From Dryas octopetala (lineage: Eukaryota; Streptophyta; Magnoliopsida; Rosales; Rosaceae), in NCBI GenBank assembly GCA_963921425.1, contig OY992835.1, positions 14,322,001 to 14,386,000 of the forward strand: a stretch of DNA of 64,000 nt, given 5' to 3'. The notes under the pieces are model-generated. The model saw nothing but the letters and a program-made list of their open reading frames with translations, searched no databases and was not told the origin of the DNA. The translations under genes and the position numbers were made by a program. This document shows positions 53,085-63,100 of this stretch, in pieces. Position 1 is the stretch's first letter; each line of letters opens with the position of its first letter.

Positions 53085-54561
53085 CAAGGAATAAAATTTC
53101 GGGTTTCGAGAAAATTTCGATGGAAATTTCGATGGAAATTTCGACGAAAATTTCGAAGATTTTAAAATTTCGACAGAAATTAAACGGAAACGACGGAAAT
53201 TACTATCAAAATACGGAAATTTTGAATGAAACTTTACTATATGTTTATTTAACATATTATCTACTACATTGATAAAAAACATTGAAGAAACTAAATTATA
53301 TAGTAAATTTCATGTGATATAATATGAATATAATGCACGCTGGAGACAAATACTATTAAATAAAATTAGTATAATGAGTAAATGAAATTAGTATATTTTT
53401 TATACTCTATAATTTATATACTAAATCCTATATACTAAATCTTATATACTCTGTAATATATACACTAAATTTTGTATACTTTATAATGTGTATTCTATAT
53501 TTTTTAGGATATGGTATAAGATATTAGGGTTTAGGCTCTTTAAGATATTTTTAATTATTTTTATATAGAAATGTATTAGGATTTAGGATTTAGGATCTAG
53601 GATTTAAAAACAACTAAACGAAACCAAAAAGTTTTTTTTTTTTTTTCTAATTGCACAAAGACCCTAAACGAAATCAGTATATATATAATTTATTTTGAAA
53701 TTCTCTACGACTAATTAACTTCAGCCATTAATTTGCGTCAACAATTATATACATGCATGTGCATAAGAACAATGAATGAAACATGATGTACAGTATGCAT
53801 GAACGTACAATAGTTTCTCTTGGATTTTTCCAACTGTTTGATAACTTAAAAGATCCTTAACCAATCCTAAACTTTTTTTTTCCTCTTTTTTTTTTTCCTT
53901 TTTTTTTTCTTTCTTTTCTTTTCTTTTCTTTTTCTTTTCTTTTTTCTTTCTTTTCTTTTTTCTTTCTTTCTTTTCTTTTCTTTTTTCTTTCTTTTCTTTT
54001 TTCTTTCTTTCTTTTCTTTTCTTTTTCTTTTCTTTCCTTCCTTCATTTCCTTCTTTTCTTCTTTCTTCCCGTGACTTCATCTCTTCCCCTTTTCTTTCTT
54101 CTTTCCCGCTGCCCAGCCAGTCAGCCACTCAGCCACCAAACCCACTTCTTTTTCTTTTTTCCCACTACCCAGCCACCAGACCCACGCCCAAACACCTTCT
54201 CTCTCCTCCCTCTTTCTCCTCCCTCCTTCTCTTCCTCTTTTCTCCTTCTTTCCTTCTTCCCTGGTCTCTCTCTATTCCTCATCTTCCTCCCCAATCTCTT
54301 TGATCTGCTGCCTTCGGCGACGGCCAGCGACGAGGCCAGCTCGCCTCTTCCTCCCTTCTCTCCCTCTGGTTAGCTGGATCTGGATATTTGAGCGAAATTT
54401 CGTCGAAATTTCGACGAAATTTCGACGAAATTTCTCTCAAATTCAAAAAAATTTGTTGTTAGGGTATTCGAAATTTCGAATATTTCGCCGAAATTTTTCG
54501 AAATTTGATCGAATGGGTGTTAAAATTTTGGAACCCCTAAAAATCGAAATTTAAACCTTTG
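53085..54561. mobile_element. Mutator-like TIR element with AAATTTCG arrays (copy 2)
   Basis: The ends CAAGGAATAAAATTTCG and inverted CAAAGGTTTAAATTTCG match copy 1 (32749-34544). ACTTCAAC is duplicated at 53077-53084 and 54562-54569; shifting by one base gives a perfect 9 bp GACTTCAAC, so TSD length is 8 or 9. The left about 500 bp are clearly homologous to copy 1. The interior differs: here it holds a polypyrimidine tract (53870-54060) and a C+T-rich segment. AAATTTCG arrays occur at both ends (53092-53230 and 54390-54560). No transposase is present. Confidence 0.8.
53872..54066. repeat. About 190 bp polypyrimidine tract
   Basis: The plus strand is almost only T and C (TTTTC and TTTC words), a long homopurine-homopyrimidine stretch inside the second AAATTTCG element. 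Such tracts can form triplex DNA. Confidence 0.9.
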
Positions 54562-54851
54562 ACTTCAACAATGCTAATACAAATTTTAACCGGTATTAAA
54601 TAATTTATTATCTTTTTCTTTGATAATTACATTTACAGCACATTATGTAATAATACACTATGTTATTAATAAAAAACAAGGTGTGGCGACATTCTATATT
54701 TGCCTCTAAATTGCATGGCTGGCAGGTACCATCTTTTGTGGATTTACTTTAGTTGGTTTATGATTTTGCAACTTCGGATGAAAGCAGTTTTGAGATTTTT
54801 CTATTTCATATGTACCACGTGCTTATAACTCCGTTGCCCATAAATATCAGG

Positions 54852-55244
54852 CTCTTTCTATTAAGGTATATCTTAACTTATTTATGTTGAGGTATGATCT
54901 TGTTGGGGCCCACACGAGTCGTTTTGTGTCGATCCGAACCGTTCGCAAGGATCATCTTCATTGATAGATCATCCTTACAAAAAATTAGTCAAATCAGAAA
55001 TTATTTACCTATCTAATTGTGATAAAACAAATGGACGATTTCATCGAAAATATTTGATTCGTCCATTTATTCGACCAAAGTTAGATAGGCAAATGATTTT
55101 CGATTTGGCTAATTTTTTGCAAAGATGATCTATCAATGGAGATGTAAAAAATGAACGGTTCGGATCAACGTAAAATGACTCATGTGGGTCCTAATAAGGT
55201 ATACCTCAACATAAATAAGTTGAGGTATACCTCAATAGAAGGAG
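54852..55244. mobile_element. Foldback MITE, about 393 bp, near-complete hairpin
   Basis: The element starts CTCTTTCTATTAAGGTATA and ends with the inverse (TATACCTCAATAGAAGGAG). Inverted pairing continues through almost the whole element: TTATTTATGTTGAGGTAT, GATCCGAACCGTTC, GATAGATCATC, ATCTAATT and finally GGACGA near the centre (about 55035-55060). Both strands would fold into one long stem. I could not identify a convincing target duplication. No coding capacity. Confidence 0.8.
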
Positions 55245-55245
55245 T

Positions 55246-55998
55246 CTGCATATATATATATATATATTATTTTAAGCATATTATTTTAATCAATTGTGAA
55301 CCAATTGAGAGAGAAGTCATATTTTAATCAATTATTTTAAGCATATTTTATTATTATGGAAATTTTGGCAAAATTTCTTGAAATATTAACAAAAATATGT
55401 TGGTATTTTCATAAAATTTATTCTTTTCTAAAAAATAAAATTTTTGACAAAATTTCGACAAAAATTTTGAAATTTTCCTACTTTACTTACATGTACATCA
55501 ATTGTGAACAAATCTACTAATTCTAGCATTAGTTTTACATTATTTTAAGCATATTATGAGAGAGAAGTCATGATGTGATGATTACGTCAATTGTGAACCA
55601 ACTGACATATATATATTATATATTATTTTAAGCATATTTTAAGCATATTATTTTAATCAATTGTGAATCAATTGAGTGAGAAGTCATATTTTAAGCATAT
55701 ATTATTGAGTCTTTAAATTAAATTGGATTGGTGGCCAAAAAAAAATAATAATAAATTGGTGAGCCTTGATCCCCACCACCCACTAACTCTTGGCTTTTAC
55801 ATCAATCAAAGCCTAGGGTTTGTTCTTTTCGACCAAAAAATAAAAATCAATCAAAGCCGGGTCAAGTCTTCGGGTGAGCCCCCCCACCCAACCACCCACC
55901 CACCCACCAACCCACCAGCTCCTCACTCCACAGTGCACCAAGGAGAATCCAAGGAGGTCCAATATTACCTCTCAGTACATCAGTCCTTTCCCCCACAT

Positions 55999-56051
<53 letters not shown>

Positions 56052-56167
56052 GTATGTGTGTGTGCTTGCCTTGCCTAGCTAGTAGCTACCCACACTAATT
56101 CCTCTATCTCAAAAATATTTAGAAATCTTTTATTTCTTTCGATCCATTTTCGATCCATCTGCAAGCA
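55246..56167 (+). promoter_or_regulatory. NLR4 upstream and leader region
   Basis: From about 55695 the sequence matches the NLR1 upstream region. It has an extra about 110 bp containing an ACCC-rich tract (55875-55915) and a long CT repeat (56001-56050). TGTATGTGTGTGTGCTTGCC and TAGAAATCTTTTATTTCTTT before the ATG are common to the cluster. Confidence 0.6.
55265..55695. repeat. Direct repeats of a TTTTAAGCATATTATTTTAATC-type unit
   Basis: A segment with the words TTTTAAGCATATTA, TTTTAATCAATTGTGAA and GAGAAGTCATATTTTAA occurs at about 55267-55340 and 55626-55695, with a partial copy at about 55540-55575. Between them is A+T-rich DNA with a few AAATTTCG-like words. Confidence 0.7.
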
Positions 56168-58873
56168 ATGGGCAACATCAATATGTCCGTGACCTCCTCA
56201 GTCTCATCTTCAGGCGATGGCATTGTTTCTGGCTGCTGGGATTCCATTATTGGACAACATCAATATGTCCGTGACCTCCAACAAAACCATGAAGCTCTGA
56301 AAACGTCATTGGAAGAATTAACAGCTATAAAGAATGGTGTGAAGAGAAGGGTTGAGGTCGAGGAGCAGCAGCCATTCATGAAGCGGTCAGAGCATGTAGA
56401 GTGGTGGATTTCAAGTGTGGAAAGTACAGAGGCTCAAGTCAATCAAGTTGTAACCGATGGCAGCCAAGAAATTGGAAATTTATGTTGTGGAGGTTACTGT
56501 TCAACAAACTACGTGTCCAGCTACAATTATGGAAAACACGTGGCCAAGAAGTTGCAGGAAGTCGCTGAATTAATTAAAAAGGGCAAGGAAGATTTTGCAG
56601 AGGTCATAGAAAGAGTAGCTGCACCTGTAGTCAATCAAGTAGCTGTTGAGCCTACTGTGGGCATGGAATCGATGCTTGAAAAGGTTTGGAGACTCATTGA
56701 AGATGATCAAGTGGGAAAAATTGGCTTACATGGAATGGGAGGGGTGGGCAAGACCACCCTCCTAACCCAAATCAAAAACAAGTTGGCCCAAACTCCTCAT
56801 GATTTTAAGATTGTGATCTGGATAGTGGTCTCAAAGGACCTCCAATATGAAGGAATTCAGGATAATATTGGTGAAAAGATTGGGTTTGCGGGTGACGCAT
56901 GGAAGCAAAAAAAGCAGGATGAAAAGGCTGAAGACATCTGCAAGATCTTGAGTGAAAAGAAGTTTTTGTTATTTTTGGATGACATATGGGAGCCGGTTGA
57001 AATTACCAAACTAGGGGTTCCTTTTCCTGGTGAAGGAAACAAGTCCAAGGTAATCTTCACAACTCGATTAGAAGGTGTATGTGCTAGTATGGGGGCTCAG
57101 AAGATTGTAGTGGATCCTTTGCGATGGGACAAAGCATGGGAATTGTTTCAAAAGAATGTTGGGACAGAAACACTTCTTCTTCATCCAGAAATCCTCAAAC
57201 TTGCTGAAATAGTGGCAAAAAAGTGTGACGGTTTGCCACTTGCACTAATTACAATGGGTAAGGCCATGGCTAGCAAGAAGACCCCTGAAGAATGGAAATA
57301 TGCAATTGATGTTTTGAAGAATTCTGTCTGGAAGTTTACAGGTATGGAAAAGGTGCTGCACTTATTAGAGTATAGTTATAATAATCTACCAAGCGAGAAA
57401 GTTAAATCCTGCTTCTTATACTGTGCTTTATTTCCAGAAGATTTTCGCATAAAGAAAGTTGATTTGTTATATTGTTGGATGTGTGAGGGAATACTTGAGA
57501 AATACGGTAATGTAGACAAAGCGAAATATGAGAGTTATGATATCATAGGCACTCTTCTCAATGCATGTTTGTTGGAAGCGAATGGTGAAAGCGGGGTAAA
57601 AATGCATGATGTGGTTCGCGAGATGGCATTGTGGCTGTCTCGTGATCCAGAGAAAACAAACAAGAATTTCCTTGTGGAATCAGGTGCCAATTTGAGTGAA
57701 GCACCGAATGTTGAAGAATGGAAAGGCGTAGAAAGGGTGTCATTAATGAACAATCATATTGAAAAGTTAGTTGAAAGACCAGAATCCCCCAATTTGCTGA
57801 CCTTGTTTCTTCAACGAAATAAATTGAAGAAGATTGGCGAAAGCTTCTTTGATTCTATGCGTTCTCTTCAAGTTATGGATTTGTCTGGCAATAGGGATTT
57901 AACCCAACTACCATCTGGAGTTTCAAAACTTGTTTTTTTACAACATTTGAATTTGTCAGGAACTGATATAAGAGAGTTGCCGATGGAGTTAAAGGCCTTG
58001 GTAAGGCTAAAATACTTGAACTTGCAGGCTATGCAGAAGCTTGAATTTGTTCCACCGCATATAATATCAAGCTTTTCCATGCTAAAAGTTTTGAGAATGA
58101 TGTGGTGTGGTCATCATGACAAATTTCCTTTTGACAGTGAAAAGGCAATGTTGGATGAATTGCAGTGTTTGAAACACCTAGAGGTCTTGACTTTGACCAT
58201 AAGAAGTGCCTCTTGTTTCCAACAGTTATTTAGAAGCTATAAGAACTTAGTGACCTGCACTCGAAAGCTCAGCCTCCAACTTTCCGACAATACGAGGTTT
58301 CTTGATATATCATCATCTCTGGCCAATCTTGATTACCTTGGAATTGAAAAGTGTACTGATTTGGAAGAATTGAAGGTTAATTGGGAAGCACGAGGTCCTA
58401 ATGATCCTCGCGAATCGATGACGATAAACCAAAGTTGCTTCGTTGGCCTTCAAACAGTATTTGTATTTGCATGCGCAAAAATGAAGGATCTGACATGGCT
58501 CATTTTTGCTCCAAATCTCATCAGTTTAATTGTAGAGGGATGCTCAGAAATGGAAAAAATAATGAATTTGGAAAGATTGGGTGGAGTGGCAAATGTGGTA
58601 AAAGAATTGAACCCATTTGCAAAACTGAAAGAGTTGTTTTTGGGGTATCTACCAAAGTTGCAGAGCATATATGAAGGTGCCTTACCCTTTCCAGATCTGA
58701 AGGAAGTCTACATACGAGATTGTCGAGCACTGAAGAAGTTGCCACTGGACTCAAGGAGTGCCCAAGGATGCAATCTCATCATCGAAGGACAGGAATGGTG
58801 GTGGAATGGGTTAGAATGGGACGACCAAGATGCTCCAAATGTTTTCCTTCCCACCTTCAAACCTATTGAGTAA
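56168..58873 (+). CDS. CC-NBS-LRR disease-resistance protein (NLR4), 901 aa
   Basis: Immune receptor; single exon. It starts MGNINMSVTSSVSSS and keeps Gly2, but the next residues differ from NLR1 and NLR2 because of a local templated insertion (see findings). The coiled coil and NB-ARC are clearly divergent from NLR1/NLR2 (roughly two-thirds identical by eye) yet complete: P-loop GMGGVGKTT (189-197), kinase-2 LFLDDIW (268-274), FTTRLEG, CDGLPLAL, CFLYCALFPEDF and MHD (479-481). From just after the MHD (TNKNFLVESGANLSEAPNVEEW) the LRR is almost identical to NLR1, including the C-terminus WWWNGLEWDDQDAPNVFLPTFKPIE. Length and motifs are normal, and no lesion is seen. It probably senses a different cue through its own LRR residues, but none can be named. 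Confidence 0.95.
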   Translation: MGNINMSVTSSVSSSGDGIVSGCWDSIIGQHQYVRDLQQNHEALKTSLEELTAIKNGVKRRVEVEEQQPFMKRSEHVEWWISSVESTEAQVNQVVTDGSQEIGNLCCGGYCSTNYVSSYNYGKHVAKKLQEVAELIKKGKEDFAEVIERVAAPVVNQVAVEPTVGMESMLEKVWRLIEDDQVGKIGLHGMGGVGKTTLLTQIKNKLAQTPHDFKIVIWIVVSKDLQYEGIQDNIGEKIGFAGDAWKQKKQDEKAEDICKILSEKKFLLFLDDIWEPVEITKLGVPFPGEGNKSKVIFTTRLEGVCASMGAQKIVVDPLRWDKAWELFQKNVGTETLLLHPEILKLAEIVAKKCDGLPLALITMGKAMASKKTPEEWKYAIDVLKNSVWKFTGMEKVLHLLEYSYNNLPSEKVKSCFLYCALFPEDFRIKKVDLLYCWMCEGILEKYGNVDKAKYESYDIIGTLLNACLLEANGESGVKMHDVVREMALWLSRDPEKTNKNFLVESGANLSEAPNVEEWKGVERVSLMNNHIEKLVERPESPNLLTLFLQRNKLKKIGESFFDSMRSLQVMDLSGNRDLTQLPSGVSKLVFLQHLNLSGTDIRELPMELKALVRLKYLNLQAMQKLEFVPPHIISSFSMLKVLRMMWCGHHDKFPFDSEKAMLDELQCLKHLEVLTLTIRSASCFQQLFRSYKNLVTCTRKLSLQLSDNTRFLDISSSLANLDYLGIEKCTDLEELKVNWEARGPNDPRESMTINQSCFVGLQTVFVFACAKMKDLTWLIFAPNLISLIVEGCSEMEKIMNLERLGGVANVVKELNPFAKLKELFLGYLPKLQSIYEGALPFPDLKEVYIRDCRALKKLPLDSRSAQGCNLIIEGQEWWWNGLEWDDQDAPNVFLPTFKPIE
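56732..56753 (+). promoter_or_regulatory. Candidate miR482/2118-type target site in P-loop codons
   Basis: The P-loop codons GGAATGGGAGGGGTGGGCAAG match the conserved nucleotide form targeted by the miR482/2118 superfamily in many plant CC-NLR genes. The equivalent bases of NLR1 and NLR2 (GGGACGGGAGGAGTGGGCAAG) differ at the start, so NLR4 looks the better target. This is pattern-based only; the species' microRNAs are not known here. Confidence 0.35.
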
Positions 58874-60182
58874 AAGGCAGGCAGCTGAGCTGGTGGATCT
58901 CACTTGCAGGTGCAGGTAGCCACTTAATTGTCTGAATTGGGTCACTTCCCATGCTACCAAATGAAATTCAACATATATGTATTATTCTTTTGCACGAACA
59001 CCTCTTTTCATTATTATTTTTAATTATTCTTTTTTTATGTATTATGCTTTTATTGTCCGTATATACCACTTTAATACTTTATGGTTCTTTTCTAATTCAT
59101 TTTATTGTTTCACCTGGAATAGTTTGTAATGCACTACTTGTTTCTGCATTGTTGTTTTTGTACTCTTTTAACTCCACAATGGAGTGAGAAACAATAACAA
59201 GCTAGTGTTTCAACAGGATACAAGAGCTCTTTTCCAGTGACCAAGTATAAATATGGAATTCTGGTCAAAGAATATTTTGATAAATCCAAGAATTTATAGA
59301 TATAAACTTGAGCTTCGATCTATAGTCAATTCCTTTAAACTTTCAATTTATGAGGATAATACTACACGAATCAAATTTTATTCAAATCTAAACCCACTCT
59401 CAACCTCATTTAGTTTTAGCAAATAACATACTACCAAGTATACGAACACATCATTTAGTAAGTTGATTTGATGAACCTATTTGGCAGAAGCCCTAACAGG
59501 AGGCAAATATGTTAACTATCTGGAACAAGCAAACGTGCAACATGATCTAGTGCTTGACCCTGTGAAACATGCTGCTCATTTTATAATGTGAGCCAGATTT
59601 ATTATCCTAAAATGGTGGATCTTTTTAGCACTAAACTCATTAGGTAGATAATTTTATCATGGCAAGCTTCAAAATGGACTAATCAATCTAACAGATCAGC
59701 AAAATGAACAGATCAGCCATGAATGGCACAATGGTATACTTAGGCATCAAAATGCACAACTAGTCAATAACAAAGTTGTTGGAAAAAGTGATACATATCA
59801 CAGGCTGACCAATTCCCCAGAGAAAAAGAAATTCTATCATATGAATTTGATCCTAATATTTCCTTCCAAGCTTACAAAATTAGATCTGATCAGATGACAG
59901 GTTTACACAAAAGTGAATTTTAAGTTGTTAGGAATTTACACAATCCTTCAAGTGTGGGTAGAACCCTGTATGCTGTCCAATTTTGGGGCACCCTTCTCTG
60001 ACTCTACTGTAATCACAAAAAGAACAATTTTCTCCTGCAGAAACATAACTAATAAATTTAGTATGTTAGTGTAAAACTTGTAGATGAAAAAGGTAGGATG
60101 GTCTATGATAAAGAGCCAACACTAATGATTTTTCCTCCAAGGATGTAAGCTTACCCAATGTATCGATGAAATACAATGTTAG
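58874..60182. other. NLR4 3' flank
   Basis: Non-coding, matching the NLR1 3' flank: 58874-59010 to 22117-22260, and 59050-60180 to 23371-24495. It lacks the extra duplicated block found after NLR1. No gene recognised. Confidence 0.7.
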
Positions 60183-63100
60183 CTAATTAAAAATTGACTT
60201 TAGCTGTCTCCTTAGCGACTCTATCTCCTCCATTTGTTCCTGAAGAGAAGGGGGCTCCAAAGGGGAGAAAAAAGTTAGAACATTCAACAAAAATTCCTCA
60301 AGTGGAAAACATCAAAACACATTAAGGGCCCTTTGTCACAACTATGAATTTCCTAAAATCACTGCAGGCGGGTTTAAAGAGTTAAAAGTTTTCCTTAATT
60401 GGCTGCAAAGTACATTAAAAAGTGCGTTTTTTTTTTTTTTTTTGCATATCAAACATTTGACTATTGGCCTCTTAGTAAGTTAGAAGAAACTAACTAATTT
60501 ATAGATTGTAATATGGTACTAAAATAGAATTTATGACATGTTGTAGACATCTAAAAGAGTATTCATAAGCATTTTCAGAGATACCTAATGTCAAAAAACC
60601 TTCAGGCTGAAAAAAAAAAAAAATTATGCCAACAAAACCTATATATCAATTCAAATGTTTTAAATAACAAAATCTCTGGTAAAAGGTTGGTGTGCAGTGC
60701 ATGTGTCCTGAAACTGTTATATACATTGATATAACATACTTTGCTTATGAAAATCGAAAGCACCTTATGTAATGCCTTCTGCCATAAATCTGACCTGTAG
60801 CAAACACCATTCCATGGCCATATCATACTCAATTGTGTTGGGCTGAGAACAGTGTGCTGTTGATACTGCCTTTCTCTACAAAAGGAACAAATAGGAAAAT
60901 ATTATGTATATGAAAATGTATATGCAAAAGAGGGGACCTGAACCCAAAAGCAAGAACAAAGCACTCAGCAATGTGAGTCACCATCTCTTCACGTTGGCTT
61001 TGAAGCCTGATTTTGTCAATGGTCAGATGTCCAACAAATCTGGCTGTTTTGTCAGGCTCTTTAAGAGTCCTTCTCACACCAATCACAGGTCTGCAAATGC
61101 AAAGTCAGATATACATGTGTAAGATCAACTTGAGTGGAGTTCAATTATTCTCATAACTTGTACCAAGTTAATGGTGGCCTTTGTAACTAATTTATCGTTT
61201 TCACACAATAACTAACTTGTTAAAATTCACAACATAATTATGTGTGGTATCCTTTTTAAAAAGTTGGATTCATAACTTATTAAAATTCACAACATAATTA
61301 TGGAATGAAGAAATAAAAGGATACCTCCCATCTGCCAGAATCAGGCATCTCCTATTTAACTCAGATATGGCAGACTCAGCAGCAATCTTTGACGTGAATA
61401 TGACAAAAGCCTTGCCTGTAAGGCCATGAAAGAATAAATGTAATCAGTCCAAAATTAAGTTTCAGGTTTAAAAGCATTAATAATCAACCACCAAACAAAA
61501 CATGAAATCATTAGAAAAATCAGTATATAGCCACAACAAGCTGCTGTACCATAGTATGGATTAGAAAAAGTACTGCATTGTATCATTTTTGCCTCAACCT
61601 TTTCTTGGAGTGCACGCCAAACTAGATCCTGAGGAGAAAAAAGGGATGTAGATTAAACATAATGTCTAACACTAGGCCGTACCACATTGGCCCTATAACT
61701 CCAGTTTGTTACTTCATCCAGTATTAGTCATTTCTCATCCAGTTTGGTGGCTAGGGAACCTTTAATAGGAGATCGAGTTTTTCTTTTAAGAGAAAATAAG
61801 ATGATACATTGCATCGTACACTAGACTGGCTTTTTATATACATCCGAGTTTCAATGAATTTCTTTGACTATCTAATAAGCTTCCAATATTAGATGCATCA
61901 AGGAATACTACCTCTACTTCTGATGATGCATAGGATGGATCCAAATTGTCTAGTAAGACCAAAGTGCCAGCATCTTGAGCTCTCTGCAGTCTTTGCTTCC
62001 AAGGCTTCAAAATTTGACAAGGAAATAAATCTGGTTAAGACTTTACAATGTAATCAATAGCCAACCATTGATTTGTATGAACAATCAAACAACAAATGGT
62101 AATGTCTACAAAAAAAATATCGGGAAATAGAAACTCACAAAGTGGCTTGAACCAATTTCTTCTTTCCTCCTGGATTTAAGAAAACTAGAGAAATTAGAAT
62201 ATTAACCAAATTCATTAACAAAACTTGCGAACAGGTTGTGTGAATATGTGTTTGGAGTCGTCTAGCATATTATTGCATTTCCGTAGAATATCCAAACTTG
62301 GGACATAAAATAAGGTTCCAGATTGAACTAATAAAATTTGCTAGTTTACAATTATTCCCAAAGGTTTGCTATTAACTTTAACTCCCCTATCCCCTGCATG
62401 TTGAGTAGCTGCATTTCCAGCAGTTTTGCTTGTCTTCTGTTCAGAACTTTCCCCCATAGTGGAAGCTACACCAGGTAGAACAATTATCCTCTTATGAGGA
62501 TGGGTATCTGATGCACGCATATATGGTTTGGGCCTTAATGTCTCATTTGAATTCTCACCAATACAAACTACTGCTTTCTTGGATTCTGCACATGTGCCAG
62601 AAACAATCTTATTTTCATCTAATCAGTTGAATTCAGAAGTAAAATGCATAGTTGGCATTCTCAGAAATCACCTTTCATTACAGGGCTTACTCTGCTGCTG
62701 GACTTGTCATTTTTAACTGGAGAGGCCACCACTTTGTCCAATCCTAACTTGGACGACACATTTGATGGTCCATCTTGGTCTCTCAAATTTGTCTGTAACT
62801 TGGAAGCTACACCAGGTAGAACTATCACCTTCTTATGTTGATGGGTATCTGATGCGCGCATATATGGTTTGCGCCTTAATGCCTCATTTGAATTCTCACC
62901 AATACGAACTACTGCTTTCTCGGATTCTGCACATAAGCCAGAAACAATCTTATTTTCATCTAATCAGTTGAATTCAGAAGTAAAATGCACAGCTGGCATT
63001 CTCAGAAATCACCTTTCACTACAGGGCTTACTCTGCTGCTGGACTTGTCATTTTTAACTGGAGAGGCCACCACTTTGTCCAATCCTAACTTGGACAACAC

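Noticed and set aside
53745..54128. 127-codon Lys/Glu-rich minus-strand frame
   Set aside because: It is the translation of the polypyrimidine tract; a homopurine repeat is open by composition.
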